From Bacteroidales bacterium (lineage in GTDB: Bacteria; Bacteroidota; Bacteroidia; Bacteroidales; FEN-979), in the NCBI GenBank assembly GCA_016926765.1, contig JAFGNY010000114.1, positions 1-25,592 of the forward strand: DNA of 25,592 nucleotides, read 5' to 3'. The notes below the pieces were generated by a model. It saw only the letters and a program-made list of their open reading frames with translations, was not told where the DNA came from and did no database searches. Each line of letters begins with the position of its first letter. The first letter of the stretch is position 1. This document shows, piece by piece, positions 1-7,503 of this stretch. The position numbers were made by a program, and so were the translations under genes.

Positions 1-970
1 CTGTACGGAAGGAGATTACGAAGGTTTTAACCTGATCGGCAATCCTTTTTCATCGGCATTGAATGCGGAAATTGATACCTGGAGTAAACAGGATGTTGGT
101 AACGCGGTTTGGGTGTGGGATGGGGAAGCGGGGAATTATAAAAGCTGGAATGGGAGTGTGGGAAACCTGGAAAACGGGATCATTCCGGCAATGCAGGGGT
201 TTTTTGTACAAGCCATGGGTCCTGCTCCCTCGCTCACCATTCCCACCTCTTCCCGTATACATGATACACAGGTGTTTTATAAAGAAGAGGTACAGAAAAT
301 ACTGCATATAACTCTCTTTCAAGGAACTCTAAACGATGGAGTTACTTTATCAATCAATGATTCATCTTTCGCGGGATATGATCCGTTTCAGGATGTGTTG
401 AAATTCTATGGGGCACCTCATGCCCCCCAGCTCTTTTGGATTGAGGAAGACTCCTACCTTTCGATTAACGTTTGTCCCCCAAAGGTTTCCGGACTGATTT
501 TGCCTCTTGGTTTTATTGCCTGTGATAACGGTCTGTGCCGGATGCAATTCAGCGGACAGGAGAGTTTCCCGGATGGAGAAGATCTGTTCCTGGAAGATTA
601 TCAAGAGAATCAATCCATCAATCTCCGGAAAGAGGCAGAATACAAGTTTCAGGCAGAAGAGGGATTCAACGCTTCACGGTTTGCCATCCGGATCGGGCGC
701 CCTGCCGGTATATCCGGGAGGTTGCCTCACCCGTTGATTTCAATCAGCGCCTGCCAGAACAGAGTTATCCTCAGCGGACTTGAGGCAATAGAGGGGGTTA
801 TTTCCCTGAAACTGTACGACCTGAAGGGAGATTTGGTTCAGGCGGAACAAGTCACCGAAACCCGTCAGGTTATTGAGACTAACCTGCCCGGTGGGATCTA
901 TATCGTTACATTGATCACACCTAATGACCTCTTTTCAAAGAAAATTCATCTTGAACCAACATCACATTGA
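1..970 (+). CDS. C-terminal part of a T9SS-secreted surface protein (5' end outside window)
   Basis: The frame is open from base 2, so the gene starts before the window; 322 residues are visible. The first stretch (GFNLIGNPFSSAL, then VWVWDG, then GIIPAMQGFFVQA) is the repeat-like block common near the C-terminus of Bacteroidota surface proteins. The last 75 or so residues form a type A T9SS sorting domain: beta-rich, with LKLYDLKGD, then LPGGIYIVTLI and the closing KKIHL. By family knowledge such a protein is exported by Sec, crosses the outer membrane through the type IX system and loses this domain on attachment to the cell surface. The catalytic or binding part lies upstream and cannot be seen, so no specific function is assigned. 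The gene stops 23 bp before the small anchored-protein gene and probably shares its transcript. Confidence 0.85.
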   Translation, partial: CTEGDYEGFNLIGNPFSSALNAEIDTWSKQDVGNAVWVWDGEAGNYKSWNGSVGNLENGIIPAMQGFFVQAMGPAPSLTIPTSSRIHDTQVFYKEEVQKILHITLFQGTLNDGVTLSINDSSFAGYDPFQDVLKFYGAPHAPQLFWIEEDSYLSINVCPPKVSGLILPLGFIACDNGLCRMQFSGQESFPDGEDLFLEDYQENQSINLRKEAEYKFQAEEGFNASRFAIRIGRPAGISGRLPHPLISISACQNRVILSGLEAIEGVISLKLYDLKGDLVQAEQVTETRQVIETNLPGGIYIVTLITPNDLFSKKIHLEPTSH

Positions 971-993
971 AAGCACACAGTAAACAGGATAAT

Positions 994-1233
994 ATGAAAA
1001 AAGACTGGAAACTATGGATTACCGGACTGGCATTATGCATTGGCGTTAGCTCCATTGCCGTGGCAGATCCACCCGAACCTCCCCCACCGCCTTCGACGCA
1101 TGGCCAAAATGGTGATGCTCCTGTTGGGGCTCCGATTGATGGAGGATTAGGAATTCTGCTGGCCATGGGAGCCTTTTACGGAGGTAAAATGGCGTGGTCG
1201 GCTTATAGGACAAAGGCAAAAAACGAGGGATGA
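994..1233 (+). CDS. Small PID-CTERM-like membrane-anchored protein
   Basis: This is a 79-residue protein. I chose the ATG at 994 because it directly precedes a signal peptide (MKKDWKLWITGLALC, ending near AVA-D at 24); an in-frame TTG at 967 would only add a polar extension. After the signal comes a proline run (PPEPPPPP, 26-33), a short Gly/Asp linker, the tripeptide PID at 47-49, a Gly-rich hydrophobic segment (50-68) and a basic tail. Signal peptide, linker, PID-GG, one membrane helix and positive residues matches the PID-CTERM sorting-signal architecture of small Bacteroidota proteins, as I recall it. Such genes often sit beside T9SS cargo, as here. Its function is unknown; the family call is from motif only. 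Confidence 0.65.
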   Translation: MKKDWKLWITGLALCIGVSSIAVADPPEPPPPPSTHGQNGDAPVGAPIDGGLGILLAMGAFYGGKMAWSAYRTKAKNEG

Positions 1234-1247
1234 CTTAACTGTTTTTT
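1218..1247. terminator. Possible AT-rich bidirectional terminator
   Basis: Seven A/C bases (AAAAAAC, 1218-1224) are complementary to GTTTTTT (1241-1247) across a 16-nt loop, between two convergent genes only 12 bp apart. The stem is almost all A-T and so weak. It is listed because it is symmetric and correctly placed, not because it is convincing. Confidence 0.2.
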
Positions 1248-1704
1248 ATCGTTTTCCCTTGAAGAACAGCTTGAGCAATTTGCTGCTCTGATCAGCCAGG
1301 ACTCCTTTATAAACTTCTGTTTTCGGATGCAGTAACGGATAATCCACCTGGCTGTATCCTTTTTTAGGGTCGGAAGCGCCAAAAACAATTCGTCCGATCT
1401 GTGTCCATGCAGCAGCTCCGGCACACATCACGCAGGGTTCAAGGGTTACATATAACGTACACTCATTCAGATATTTTCCACCCAAACCGGAAGCGGCTGC
1501 CGTAAACGCCTGCATTTCAGCATGGGCTGTCACATCGTTGAGCGTTTCAGTGAGATTGTGTGCCCTCGCCAGGATCTCATTTCCGCATACGATCACTGCC
1601 CCTACGGGAACTTCATGCTTGTCAAAGGCTTTTACTGCTTCCTTCAGCGCTTCGTTCATGAAGTACTCGTCAGAGAAAAGTTCATATGAAGTGCCGGATG
1701 CCAT
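1246..1704 (-). CDS. tadA: tRNA-specific adenosine-34 deaminase
   Basis: A 152-residue zinc-dependent deaminase of the cytidine deaminase fold. It should convert A34 to inosine in the anticodon of tRNA-Arg(ACG), acting in the cytoplasm as a homodimer. The sequence shows both zinc and catalytic motifs: HAEMQA (His61, Glu63) and PCVMCAGA (Cys91, Cys94), plus NLTETLNDVTAH before the first motif and the late LHPKTEV segment typical of Bacteroidota TadA. Length is normal. The ATG at 1704 is preferred over the adjacent GTG at 1707. It begins 4 nt after the stop of the upstream beta-propeller gene, with an AAGG just before the ATG, so translation may be coupled to that unrelated gene. A guanine deaminase is the main alternative but fits the motifs less well. 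Confidence 0.92.
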   Translation of the reverse strand: MASGTSYELFSDEYFMNEALKEAVKAFDKHEVPVGAVIVCGNEILARAHNLTETLNDVTAHAEMQAFTAAASGLGGKYLNECTLYVTLEPCVMCAGAAAWTQIGRIVFGASDPKKGYSQVDYPLLHPKTEVYKGVLADQSSKLLKLFFKGKR

Positions 1705-1708
1705 CACC

Positions 1709-4477
1709 TTACAGCAGGATCAGCTTATCAGAAGCAATGACCTTCCCTCCGGCTCTGATCATCACGAAATAGATTCCTGAAGGTTGACCTGAAAGATCGA
1801 CTTGTCTCTTCCAGGTTCCAAAAGCCGGTTGTTCAATAGCAAAAACAACCTGCCCTTTTCCGTTCACGATCTGGATATCTATCATTGTCTGATTTGTCAT
1901 ATCAGCTGAAACCATGACCGTTCCTGTTGAGGGATTTGGGAAAATGGTTAAGGCAGGAATGGTCATTTCTCTGGAGCCTGAAACAACATCCCAGGGTCCG
2001 TCGGTGGTGAACAATCCTCTTCCATGCGAAGCGGCAAGCACGATATTATCTGCCTTCCGGATGCGAACCATATCTATCCGTATATTCGCCATCCCGTCAC
2101 TGGCTGGTTCCCAGAAGACCGGCGTAGCAAAGATATTTTCAGTGGTCCAGATCCCTGTTTCGGTTGCCAGCATCACCTGTCTTGAATTCTGGGGATGGAA
2201 GATCGCCCAGCGAACGGGCATGTCCGGAAGATTCGTTTCGACATCCATCCACTGCTGACCCCCGTTTTTAGTGACCCAGACAGAAGGAACGCCATAATTG
2301 GAGAAGGTGGCAACCAGGGTATCATCAGATCCACCAATGGCGATGCAGGAGATATTACCAACAGGAAAGTTTGGGCTTCCAATTTCTGTGACCGCCGGGC
2401 TAACGCTGGCATTATCTACCCTAAAGACCCTCCCCTGCTGATTCCCGATGATCAGGTTGGATTGGGTAGTTGTTGAGTAAGGCGAGTAGGTCACTGCAGA
2501 AAAGTACACGCTGGAACCGGATCCAATAGGGATGTAACTTCCTTGTTCGTTACCTGTTATATTTGTGAGCCGAAGGAGATGATCGGCAAAATTTCCGACG
2601 AAATCAACAGCATTGGCATAGATGGCATTTTTCCTGTAATCAAAATCAGCAGGGGAGATAAAGGTTCCACTACTCCAGTTGTTCAGGCCGTTCACATAAC
2701 TTCCGTTCATGAACACATAATACTGATTGTAATAAATCGATGTCACCGAGATACTTCCTCCGTCTTCATCGAAGAAACAGTAGGCTCCGTCGCCACCGCT
2801 CCACATGTCATTCAGGTTGATCGGATTACCGCTGTAGTAAAAGGATCCGTTATCCTGAAGTCCTCCGAGATAAGAAACAGCACCGGGCGCCGGGTTGATG
2901 GCACAGGTATAGTACTGAAGTGTGTTGAAATTGTTGTTGCGTGGTTCAAATGCAGGAAAATTTACGATCCCGTTAGCCGTATAGAAAACACCTCCGTCTG
3001 TCCCGAAAAGAACCTCCTGGGAGGATCCCGGCTTATAAACAATCGTATGTTGGTCGGCATGGATATAATCCGATCCGCCCCCGTAATACATTTTTGACCA
3101 GTCACTTACCCTGTACCAGGTAGTGCCTCCGTTGGTGGAGTGATGTACGTCCAGACCGCCGATAAACAGGTTATTGGGATTGTTGGGATCCACTGATGCA
3201 TCGAGTGCATGCCAGGCAATTGTGGCGAAGTTATCGCCGCTTGTCAGATCTGTAGGAAGGGATTTTTCTGTCCATGTGACTCCTTTGTCCTCTGATCGCA
3301 GAATATAATAACAATAAAAGTACCTGAAGTTGTTTGACGGAATAATTTCTCCTGAAGCGATGAGGGCATAAATAATAGTTTCATCTGATTTGGCAGCAGC
3401 GAGGATGACCCTTCCCGGAAGCGGGTAGTCGGGGTCATTTTCGATCAGTAGTTTGTAGTCATCATTTATAACCCAGCTTCCGGGAAGTCCAGTGTCAGAA
3501 TAGAGGATGGAGGCGCCACCTTCGTCGTCAAGGTTCGGGCGGCTGCCAATGTAAATTCTTCCATCTGCTCCCATTTCGATATCGGCAGGAGCATACGGAA
3601 CATCTGAGCCATAGATATCGGGTAAAACCTGTTCCCATGTTGCTCCGTCATCATCTGACCGATAGAGCCCGTCGGAAGGTAAACTCTGGTGGGTGCCATG
3701 ATATTCTCCTGATACGACACCTGCGTAGATGACGCTGGTTCCGTTTTCATCTCGTATCAGAATATCGGTGATATACACGAAATTGACGGTCGAGGGAATC
3801 TGAGCCCATGTTGTGCCGCCATCTTCCGATCGCCAGATCCCCTGGCCAAGACCTGAACTTTCTCTGTAGGTTATCAGGGCTGTTTCCGGTTCCCCGGTAC
3901 CAATATAAAAACGGTTCGTATTATTGGGATCAAAGGTCATGCACCGGATGCTGAGTACCGGCCAGAAGTCTCCGACGGGAATCCAGGATGAGAATTCGTT
4001 CGTGATGTCGTTGTTGTACCACAAGCCACCGGTTACACCTCCTGCCCAGACTTTTTTCTGAGAGGGATCGTTGGGATCATACAAGATGGTCCGGGTACGG
4101 CCTCCTATCTCAGTGCCCGTCCCTTCCCAGGAAAGAGTGGATACGCTTTTTTGTGCCTGGATGGCTCTTGTTTCCCGGTACGCTGTCAGAAGTCGTTCCC
4201 TGGGAACTTGTTTGGTAGAAGGATCAAGGGTCATCAGATATTCCTGAAAGGCAGCTGCTCCTGGCTGGTCCATCGCCTGCTCACCAGTTTTCTCTTCCGT
4301 TTGGGAAACCTGAGGTGCTTTCTGATATTCTTTAAGAAGAAAGGATTCAAACTGTTTTCGTTTGTCCATGTTTGCTTCGCCAAGAAAGTGAACAAAATCT
4401 CGGATGACAAAACCTACAAGAATCAATAAGGCCATGGTCAGAACGATTCCCGGATAATTCAGGGTATTGGTTTTCAT
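1709..4477 (-). CDS. Asp-box (BNR/sortilin-like) beta-propeller protein with T9SS sorting domain
   Basis: A 922-residue predicted exported protein. The ATG at 4477 is chosen over an upstream TTG because it precedes the hydrophobic helix (about 9-30). Five Asp-box motifs are visible: SEDGGTTW (217), SDDDGATW (274), SEDKGVTW (395), STNGGTTW (447) and a degenerate TKNGGQQW (736). With HADQHTIVY and GTDGGVF they indicate a large sortilin/GH74-like propeller. The last 80 residues are a type A T9SS domain (LTIFPNPSTGTV ... SGIYFVMIRAGG ... DKLILL). Such domains bind glycans or protein in secreted enzymes, but no catalytic residues can be assigned. The N-terminal helix is long, lacks an obvious cleavage site and is followed by a charged Glu/Lys/Gln linker, so it may act as an anchor. 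tadA follows after 4 nt. Confidence 0.85.
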   Translation of the reverse strand: MKTNTLNYPGIVLTMALLILVGFVIRDFVHFLGEANMDKRKQFESFLLKEYQKAPQVSQTEEKTGEQAMDQPGAAAFQEYLMTLDPSTKQVPRERLLTAYRETRAIQAQKSVSTLSWEGTGTEIGGRTRTILYDPNDPSQKKVWAGGVTGGLWYNNDITNEFSSWIPVGDFWPVLSIRCMTFDPNNTNRFYIGTGEPETALITYRESSGLGQGIWRSEDGGTTWAQIPSTVNFVYITDILIRDENGTSVIYAGVVSGEYHGTHQSLPSDGLYRSDDDGATWEQVLPDIYGSDVPYAPADIEMGADGRIYIGSRPNLDDEGGASILYSDTGLPGSWVINDDYKLLIENDPDYPLPGRVILAAAKSDETIIYALIASGEIIPSNNFRYFYCYYILRSEDKGVTWTEKSLPTDLTSGDNFATIAWHALDASVDPNNPNNLFIGGLDVHHSTNGGTTWYRVSDWSKMYYGGGSDYIHADQHTIVYKPGSSQEVLFGTDGGVFYTANGIVNFPAFEPRNNNFNTLQYYTCAINPAPGAVSYLGGLQDNGSFYYSGNPINLNDMWSGGDGAYCFFDEDGGSISVTSIYYNQYYVFMNGSYVNGLNNWSSGTFISPADFDYRKNAIYANAVDFVGNFADHLLRLTNITGNEQGSYIPIGSGSSVYFSAVTYSPYSTTTQSNLIIGNQQGRVFRVDNASVSPAVTEIGSPNFPVGNISCIAIGGSDDTLVATFSNYGVPSVWVTKNGGQQWMDVETNLPDMPVRWAIFHPQNSRQVMLATETGIWTTENIFATPVFWEPASDGMANIRIDMVRIRKADNIVLAASHGRGLFTTDGPWDVVSGSREMTIPALTIFPNPSTGTVMVSADMTNQTMIDIQIVNGKGQVVFAIEQPAFGTWKRQVDLSGQPSGIYFVMIRAGGKVIASDKLILL

Positions 4478-4544
4478 GTGTACAGGAAGTTTTTGTAAAA
4501 TTAACAGTTTTTCTGGCCGCAGGTTGTTCCTTTCAGACAACTTT

Positions 4545-4579
4545 TTTGATACGAATAAATGTAACTAGTTGTATATTTG
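4545..4579 (+). promoter_or_regulatory. Bacteroidota-type promoter for the DUF2892 gene
   Basis: TATATTTG at 4572-4579 is a perfect TAnnTTTG -7 box, 26 nt before the ATG. A TTTG that could serve as the -33 box is at 4545-4548, but its 23-bp spacing is a little longer than the usual 19-21. The leader is A-rich (AAAATTAAAAATG) rather than Shine-Dalgarno-like, as is normal in this phylum. Confidence 0.5.
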
Positions 4580-4605
4580 TAAAGAAAATTAAAAATGAGT
4601 GACTT

Positions 4606-4803
4606 ATGAAAACAAACGTTGGGAAAGTTGACATATGGATTCGTATCATTCTTGGTGTAATCATTATTGCGCTTGGTATCTATTATCAGAATTGGTGGGG
4701 TGTGGTTGGGGTTTTACCTCTGCTGACAGCATTCATTCGCTGGTGCCCTCTCTATCTTCTCTTTGGCATTACTACCTGTAAAGAAAAAACGAAGGATGCC
4801 TGA
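4606..4803 (+). CDS. YgaP-like (DUF2892) inner-membrane protein
   Basis: A 65-residue membrane protein. It opens with MKTNVGKVDIWIRIILGV, the standard start of the DUF2892 / YgaP transmembrane family, where an N-terminal Asn-x-Gly and Asp-x-x-x-R precede the first helix. Two hydrophobic segments follow (about 12-28 and 30-45), then WCPLYLLFGITTC with two cysteines at 47 and 57, and a charged tail. In other bacteria this domain occurs alone or fused to rhodanese domains. The two cysteines could relate to sulfur or redox chemistry, but that is inference. It has its own promoter and its stop codon abuts the truB stop on the other strand with no gap. Confidence 0.8.
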   Translation: MKTNVGKVDIWIRIILGVIIIALGIYYQNWWGVVGVLPLLTAFIRWCPLYLLFGITTCKEKTKDA

Positions 4804-4852
4804 TCAGCCTGGAAGCAAGCTGGTTTTCAACGTATCCAGCTCCCAGGCATCC
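4780..4852 (-). terminator. Nested hairpin terminator of the ftsX-uppP-truB operon
   Basis: On the minus strand a perfect 9-bp stem (4844-4852 with 4794-4802, GGATGCCTG) encloses a second 6-bp stem (4836-4841 with 4818-4823). It is followed at once by the U-rich run TTCGTTTTTTCTTT (4793 down to 4780). This is terminator-like, although the outer loop is 41 nt. The outer arms lie in the truB 3' end and the last codons of the convergent DUF2892 gene. Confidence 0.5.
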
Positions 4853-5493
4853 CGCAGATGGTAGGGGCCTATCCTGGTGCGGCATAATGCACTTAGATAG
4901 GCTCCGTTTTTTAATGCGGCACCGAAATCCCTGGCAAGGGCACGGATATAAGTACCTTTGCTACAAGCAATCCTGAAGTGTATTTCAGGCATCTCTATCC
5001 GTGTGATTTCAAATGCTGAGATCTCTATTTGTTTGGCCGACAGTTGTACCTCTTCATCCTGTCTTGCATAATCGTAGGCTCTTCGTCCCCTGATCTTTAC
5101 TGCGGAAAATTTCGGAGGCACCTGCATCTGCGAACCGGTAAATGATTCCGCTGTATCCAGGATTTGTTGGTTGGTGATCAAATCCACATCAAACCGTGAA
5201 TCTAACGGTGATTCCATATCAAAGGTCGGCGTTGTTGCCCCTAAGGTAAATACACCTGTATATTCTTTATCAAATTCTTTAAACTCCTCTATTTTCTTGG
5301 TGAATTTTCCCGTACAAAGAATCAGGAGGCCGGTTGCCAGCGGGTCAAGTGTCCCGGCATGACCTATTTTAATTTTTTTGATACCAAGTTTCGATTTGAG
5401 GAACATCCGGAAGTTGTTCACCACATCAAATGATGTCCAGGAATATGGTTTATTGATCAGCAGGATCTCTCCTTCTGTAAAACGAAAAGGCAT
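4804..5493 (-). CDS. truB: tRNA pseudouridine(55) synthase
   Basis: A 229-residue enzyme that converts U55 in the T-loop of tRNAs to pseudouridine. The catalytic motif GHAGTLDPLATG carries the nucleophilic Asp at residue 50. Other TruB marks are INKPYSWTS near the N-terminus, VPPKFSAVKIRGRRAYDYAR (about 125-144) and CSKGTYIRALARDFG (about 177-191). The protein is shorter than the roughly 310-residue E. coli enzyme because it lacks the C-terminal PUA domain, as is usual for Bacteroidota. Its ATG overlaps the uppP stop by one base (TGATG), which indicates translational coupling. It is the last gene of the minus-strand operon. Confidence 0.97.
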   Translation of the reverse strand: MPFRFTEGEILLINKPYSWTSFDVVNNFRMFLKSKLGIKKIKIGHAGTLDPLATGLLILCTGKFTKKIEEFKEFDKEYTGVFTLGATTPTFDMESPLDSRFDVDLITNQQILDTAESFTGSQMQVPPKFSAVKIRGRRAYDYARQDEEVQLSAKQIEISAFEITRIEMPEIHFRIACSKGTYIRALARDFGAALKNGAYLSALCRTRIGPYHLRDAWELDTLKTSLLPG

Positions 5494-6272
5494 CAGGTGA
5501 TAGTTAATGAATAGCCTGAAAATAACAGGATCAGAATGATGACACCCAACGCAATCCGGTAATAACCGAACACCTTGAAGCCATGTTTTGTTAAAAAGGT
5601 AATAAATGACTTGATTGCGACCATGGCAACAAAAAATGCCACCACATTTCCGACCAGAAGAAGGGGTAGATGCTCTCCGGAGAAGGCGTCAGGATTTTTT
5701 AGCAGCTTGTATGCCGAAGCGGCAAGCATTGTTGGAACAGCCAGGAAAAATGAAAATTCAGCGGCATTTTTACGGCTGAGTTTCTGGCTCATGCCCCCAA
5801 TGATGGTGGCAGCGCTGCGGGAGACACCCGGGATGACTGAGATGATCTGGATCAATCCGATGACAAAGGCTTTCTTATAAGTAAGTTTTGTTTGTTCGTT
5901 CTCAGGACGGTCAAACCATTTGTCGACGAAGATCAGGAAAAATCCTCCCACCACAAGGGCAATGGCAACGATCATCACGCTTCCGAGCATGGCATCAATG
6001 ATGTTTTCGAGGAAAAAAGCCAGGATGAGCGGGATGCAGGCAACGGCCAATTTGAAGTAGAAGTTCCAGCTTTGGAAAAACCGTTTCCAGTAAAGGACAA
6101 TCACCGACAGAATGGCTCCAAACTGAATGTTGACTGTGAACGCTTTTACAAAATCTGAAGGGGGGATCCCCAGGATGGCCTGGGTGATGATCATATGCCC
6201 CGTTGAAGAAATGGGAAGGAATTCGGTAATCCCTTCAACGATCGCCACAATGATCGCTTCAAGAAAGGTCAT
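5493..6272 (-). CDS. uppP: Undecaprenyl-diphosphatase (lipid carrier recycling)
   Basis: A 259-residue polytopic membrane enzyme of the BacA/UppP family. It removes a phosphate from undecaprenyl diphosphate so that the carrier can be reused for peptidoglycan and surface glycan export; loss or gain alters bacitracin sensitivity in model bacteria. Both signature motifs are intact: EGITEFLPISSTGH (Glu13, Glu17, His26) and PGVSRSAATI (about 148-157, catalytic Arg152). Roughly seven hydrophobic segments are visible and the length is normal. It starts 1 nt after the DUF3098 stop and overlaps truB by one base, so the three genes form a tight translational unit. Confidence 0.97.
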   Translation of the reverse strand: MTFLEAIIVAIVEGITEFLPISSTGHMIITQAILGIPPSDFVKAFTVNIQFGAILSVIVLYWKRFFQSWNFYFKLAVACIPLILAFFLENIIDAMLGSVMIVAIALVVGGFFLIFVDKWFDRPENEQTKLTYKKAFVIGLIQIISVIPGVSRSAATIIGGMSQKLSRKNAAEFSFFLAVPTMLAASAYKLLKNPDAFSGEHLPLLLVGNVVAFFVAMVAIKSFITFLTKHGFKVFGYYRIALGVIILILLFSGYSLTIT

Positions 6273-6273
6273 C

Positions 6274-6552
6274 TTAGTCCTTTGGTTTCTTCATGATGGC
6301 AAAAATCTCCACCACATAACCGGCAAGTACCAGGATCGGGGCAAGCGTAATCCGGCGGAAACTGAAAATTTCAGGGTTGAATTGTGAAGGATCCTTGGAT
6401 CCTCCGCCAATCATAAGGATAAATCCTACGGCAATAAGTGCCAATCCAATCAGCATCAGGCGGTAATTCTCCCTGCCAAACGCAAAGTCATTCATCTGAA
6501 CAGGTTGTTTTGCCTGCGGAACCGGTTCGATATTTTTTTTCTTCTTCTCCAT
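6274..6552 (-). CDS. DUF3098 small membrane protein
   Basis: A 92-residue protein with a charged, Lys-rich N-terminus (KKKKNIEP), the family-like MNDFAFGRENYRLMLIG, and two membrane helices (about 33-49 and 70-87) joined by a GGGSKDPSQFNPEIFSFRRI loop. This is the DUF3098 pattern, a Bacteroidota family usually found between ftsX and uppP as here. Its function is not established. The fixed position suggests a helper for FtsX or UppP, which is inference only. A TAnnTTTG box 20 nt upstream suggests an internal promoter that can drive DUF3098-uppP-truB without ftsX. Confidence 0.88.
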   Translation of the reverse strand: MEKKKKNIEPVPQAKQPVQMNDFAFGRENYRLMLIGLALIAVGFILMIGGGSKDPSQFNPEIFSFRRITLAPILVLAGYVVEIFAIMKKPKD

Positions 6553-6572
6553 TCGATTTACTCTTGGAATGG

Positions 6573-6580
6573 CAAAAATA
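6573..6580 (-). promoter_or_regulatory. Possible internal promoter before DUF3098
   Basis: On the minus strand TATTTTTG followed by C is a perfect TAnnTTTG -7 box, 20 nt before the DUF3098 ATG, in the only sizeable gap (49 bp) inside the operon. No clear TTTG -33 box is seen at the expected distance. Confidence 0.4.
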
Positions 6581-6601
6581 GGATATTTTTCAGTAACTCG
6601 G

Positions 6602-7483
6602 TTAACTATATAATGAATCTGTCTTCATCCGGATGTATTTCCGAATGGCAAAAAAGGTGGAAATCCAGGAGATCAGGATTCCCAGAACAATTACGGCTGC
6701 AAACAGGATTCCAAATAAGTTAAAATCCTGAAATTCGAGCAGTTCGGGTATCTGGTCATTCGCCAGGTAAAGAACCAGCAAGAGCAGTCCAATGGCAATG
6801 ATACTGCTGAGGAAACCATTCAGGATTGCTTTCATGAGAAAAGGCTTCTGGATGAACTTCTGGGTTCCTCCAACCAGTTGCATGCTCCGGATAATAAAGC
6901 GTTTAGAATAGACGGATAACCGTATAGTGTTGTTAATCAGCGCAATAGCTATTACCAACAAGATCATGCTGAATCCAAGGATTACAATACTTATCCGTTC
7001 CACATTTTTATTGATCTCATCCACCAGTGGTTTGTGGTAGTCTACCTCTTTGATGATTGGATAATCATGGAGTGTTTTTTCAATTTCAGCGATGCTGTCA
7101 GGATTGGCAAAAGAGGCTTTCAGACGGAGTTCAACTGATGGAAGTAGCGGATTATACCCCAGGAATCCAACAAAATCTTCGCCGAGTTCTTCAGAAAATT
7201 CTCTGGCGGCATGTTCCTTTGTTATGTATTCGGTTGATTTGACAAACGGTTCTTTGTCCAATCGTTTCTGTAATTCAAAGATCTCTATTTCCTTCACTCC
7301 CTCTTTGATCATAATAGAAAACCCTATATTCTCCTTGACATAATCCGATAGTTTTTTTGCATGCAACACCAGCATCCCGAGTAATCCAAGCATAAACAGC
7401 ACCAGTGTAATGCTGATGATCGTAGTCACATAGGAGGTGGCAAGTCGACGTTTCTGGTATCGTTGATCGTGGTTTCTCATCAT
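6602..7483 (-). CDS. ftsX: Cell-division ABC transporter permease-like protein
   Basis: A 293-residue membrane protein with the FtsX topology: one helix (about 17-40), an extracytoplasmic domain of about 120 residues (41-163), then three helices (about 164-186, 216-240 and 256-280). The external domain contains GYNPLLPSVELRL, the counterpart of the NPLPxSxxV signature of FtsX, and the cytoplasmic loop has NNTIRLSVYSKR and RSMQLVGGT, both typical. FtsX works with the ATPase FtsE and, in model species, activates peptidoglycan hydrolases during division. No ftsE is in this window. Two consecutive ATGs (7483, 7480) make the exact start uncertain by one codon. It follows the AsmA-like paralogue by 20 nt. 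Confidence 0.93.
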   Translation of the reverse strand: MMRNHDQRYQKRRLATSYVTTIISITLVLFMLGLLGMLVLHAKKLSDYVKENIGFSIMIKEGVKEIEIFELQKRLDKEPFVKSTEYITKEHAAREFSEELGEDFVGFLGYNPLLPSVELRLKASFANPDSIAEIEKTLHDYPIIKEVDYHKPLVDEINKNVERISIVILGFSMILLVIAIALINNTIRLSVYSKRFIIRSMQLVGGTQKFIQKPFLMKAILNGFLSSIIAIGLLLLVLYLANDQIPELLEFQDFNLFGILFAAVIVLGILISWISTFFAIRKYIRMKTDSLYS

Positions 7484-7503
7484 TGTTAAAAGACCCTCTA
7501 AAA

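Noticed and set aside
2543..3097. Plus-strand open frame of 184 codons
   Set aside because: It is antisense to the Asp-box propeller gene, which has strong motifs on both sides of this stretch.
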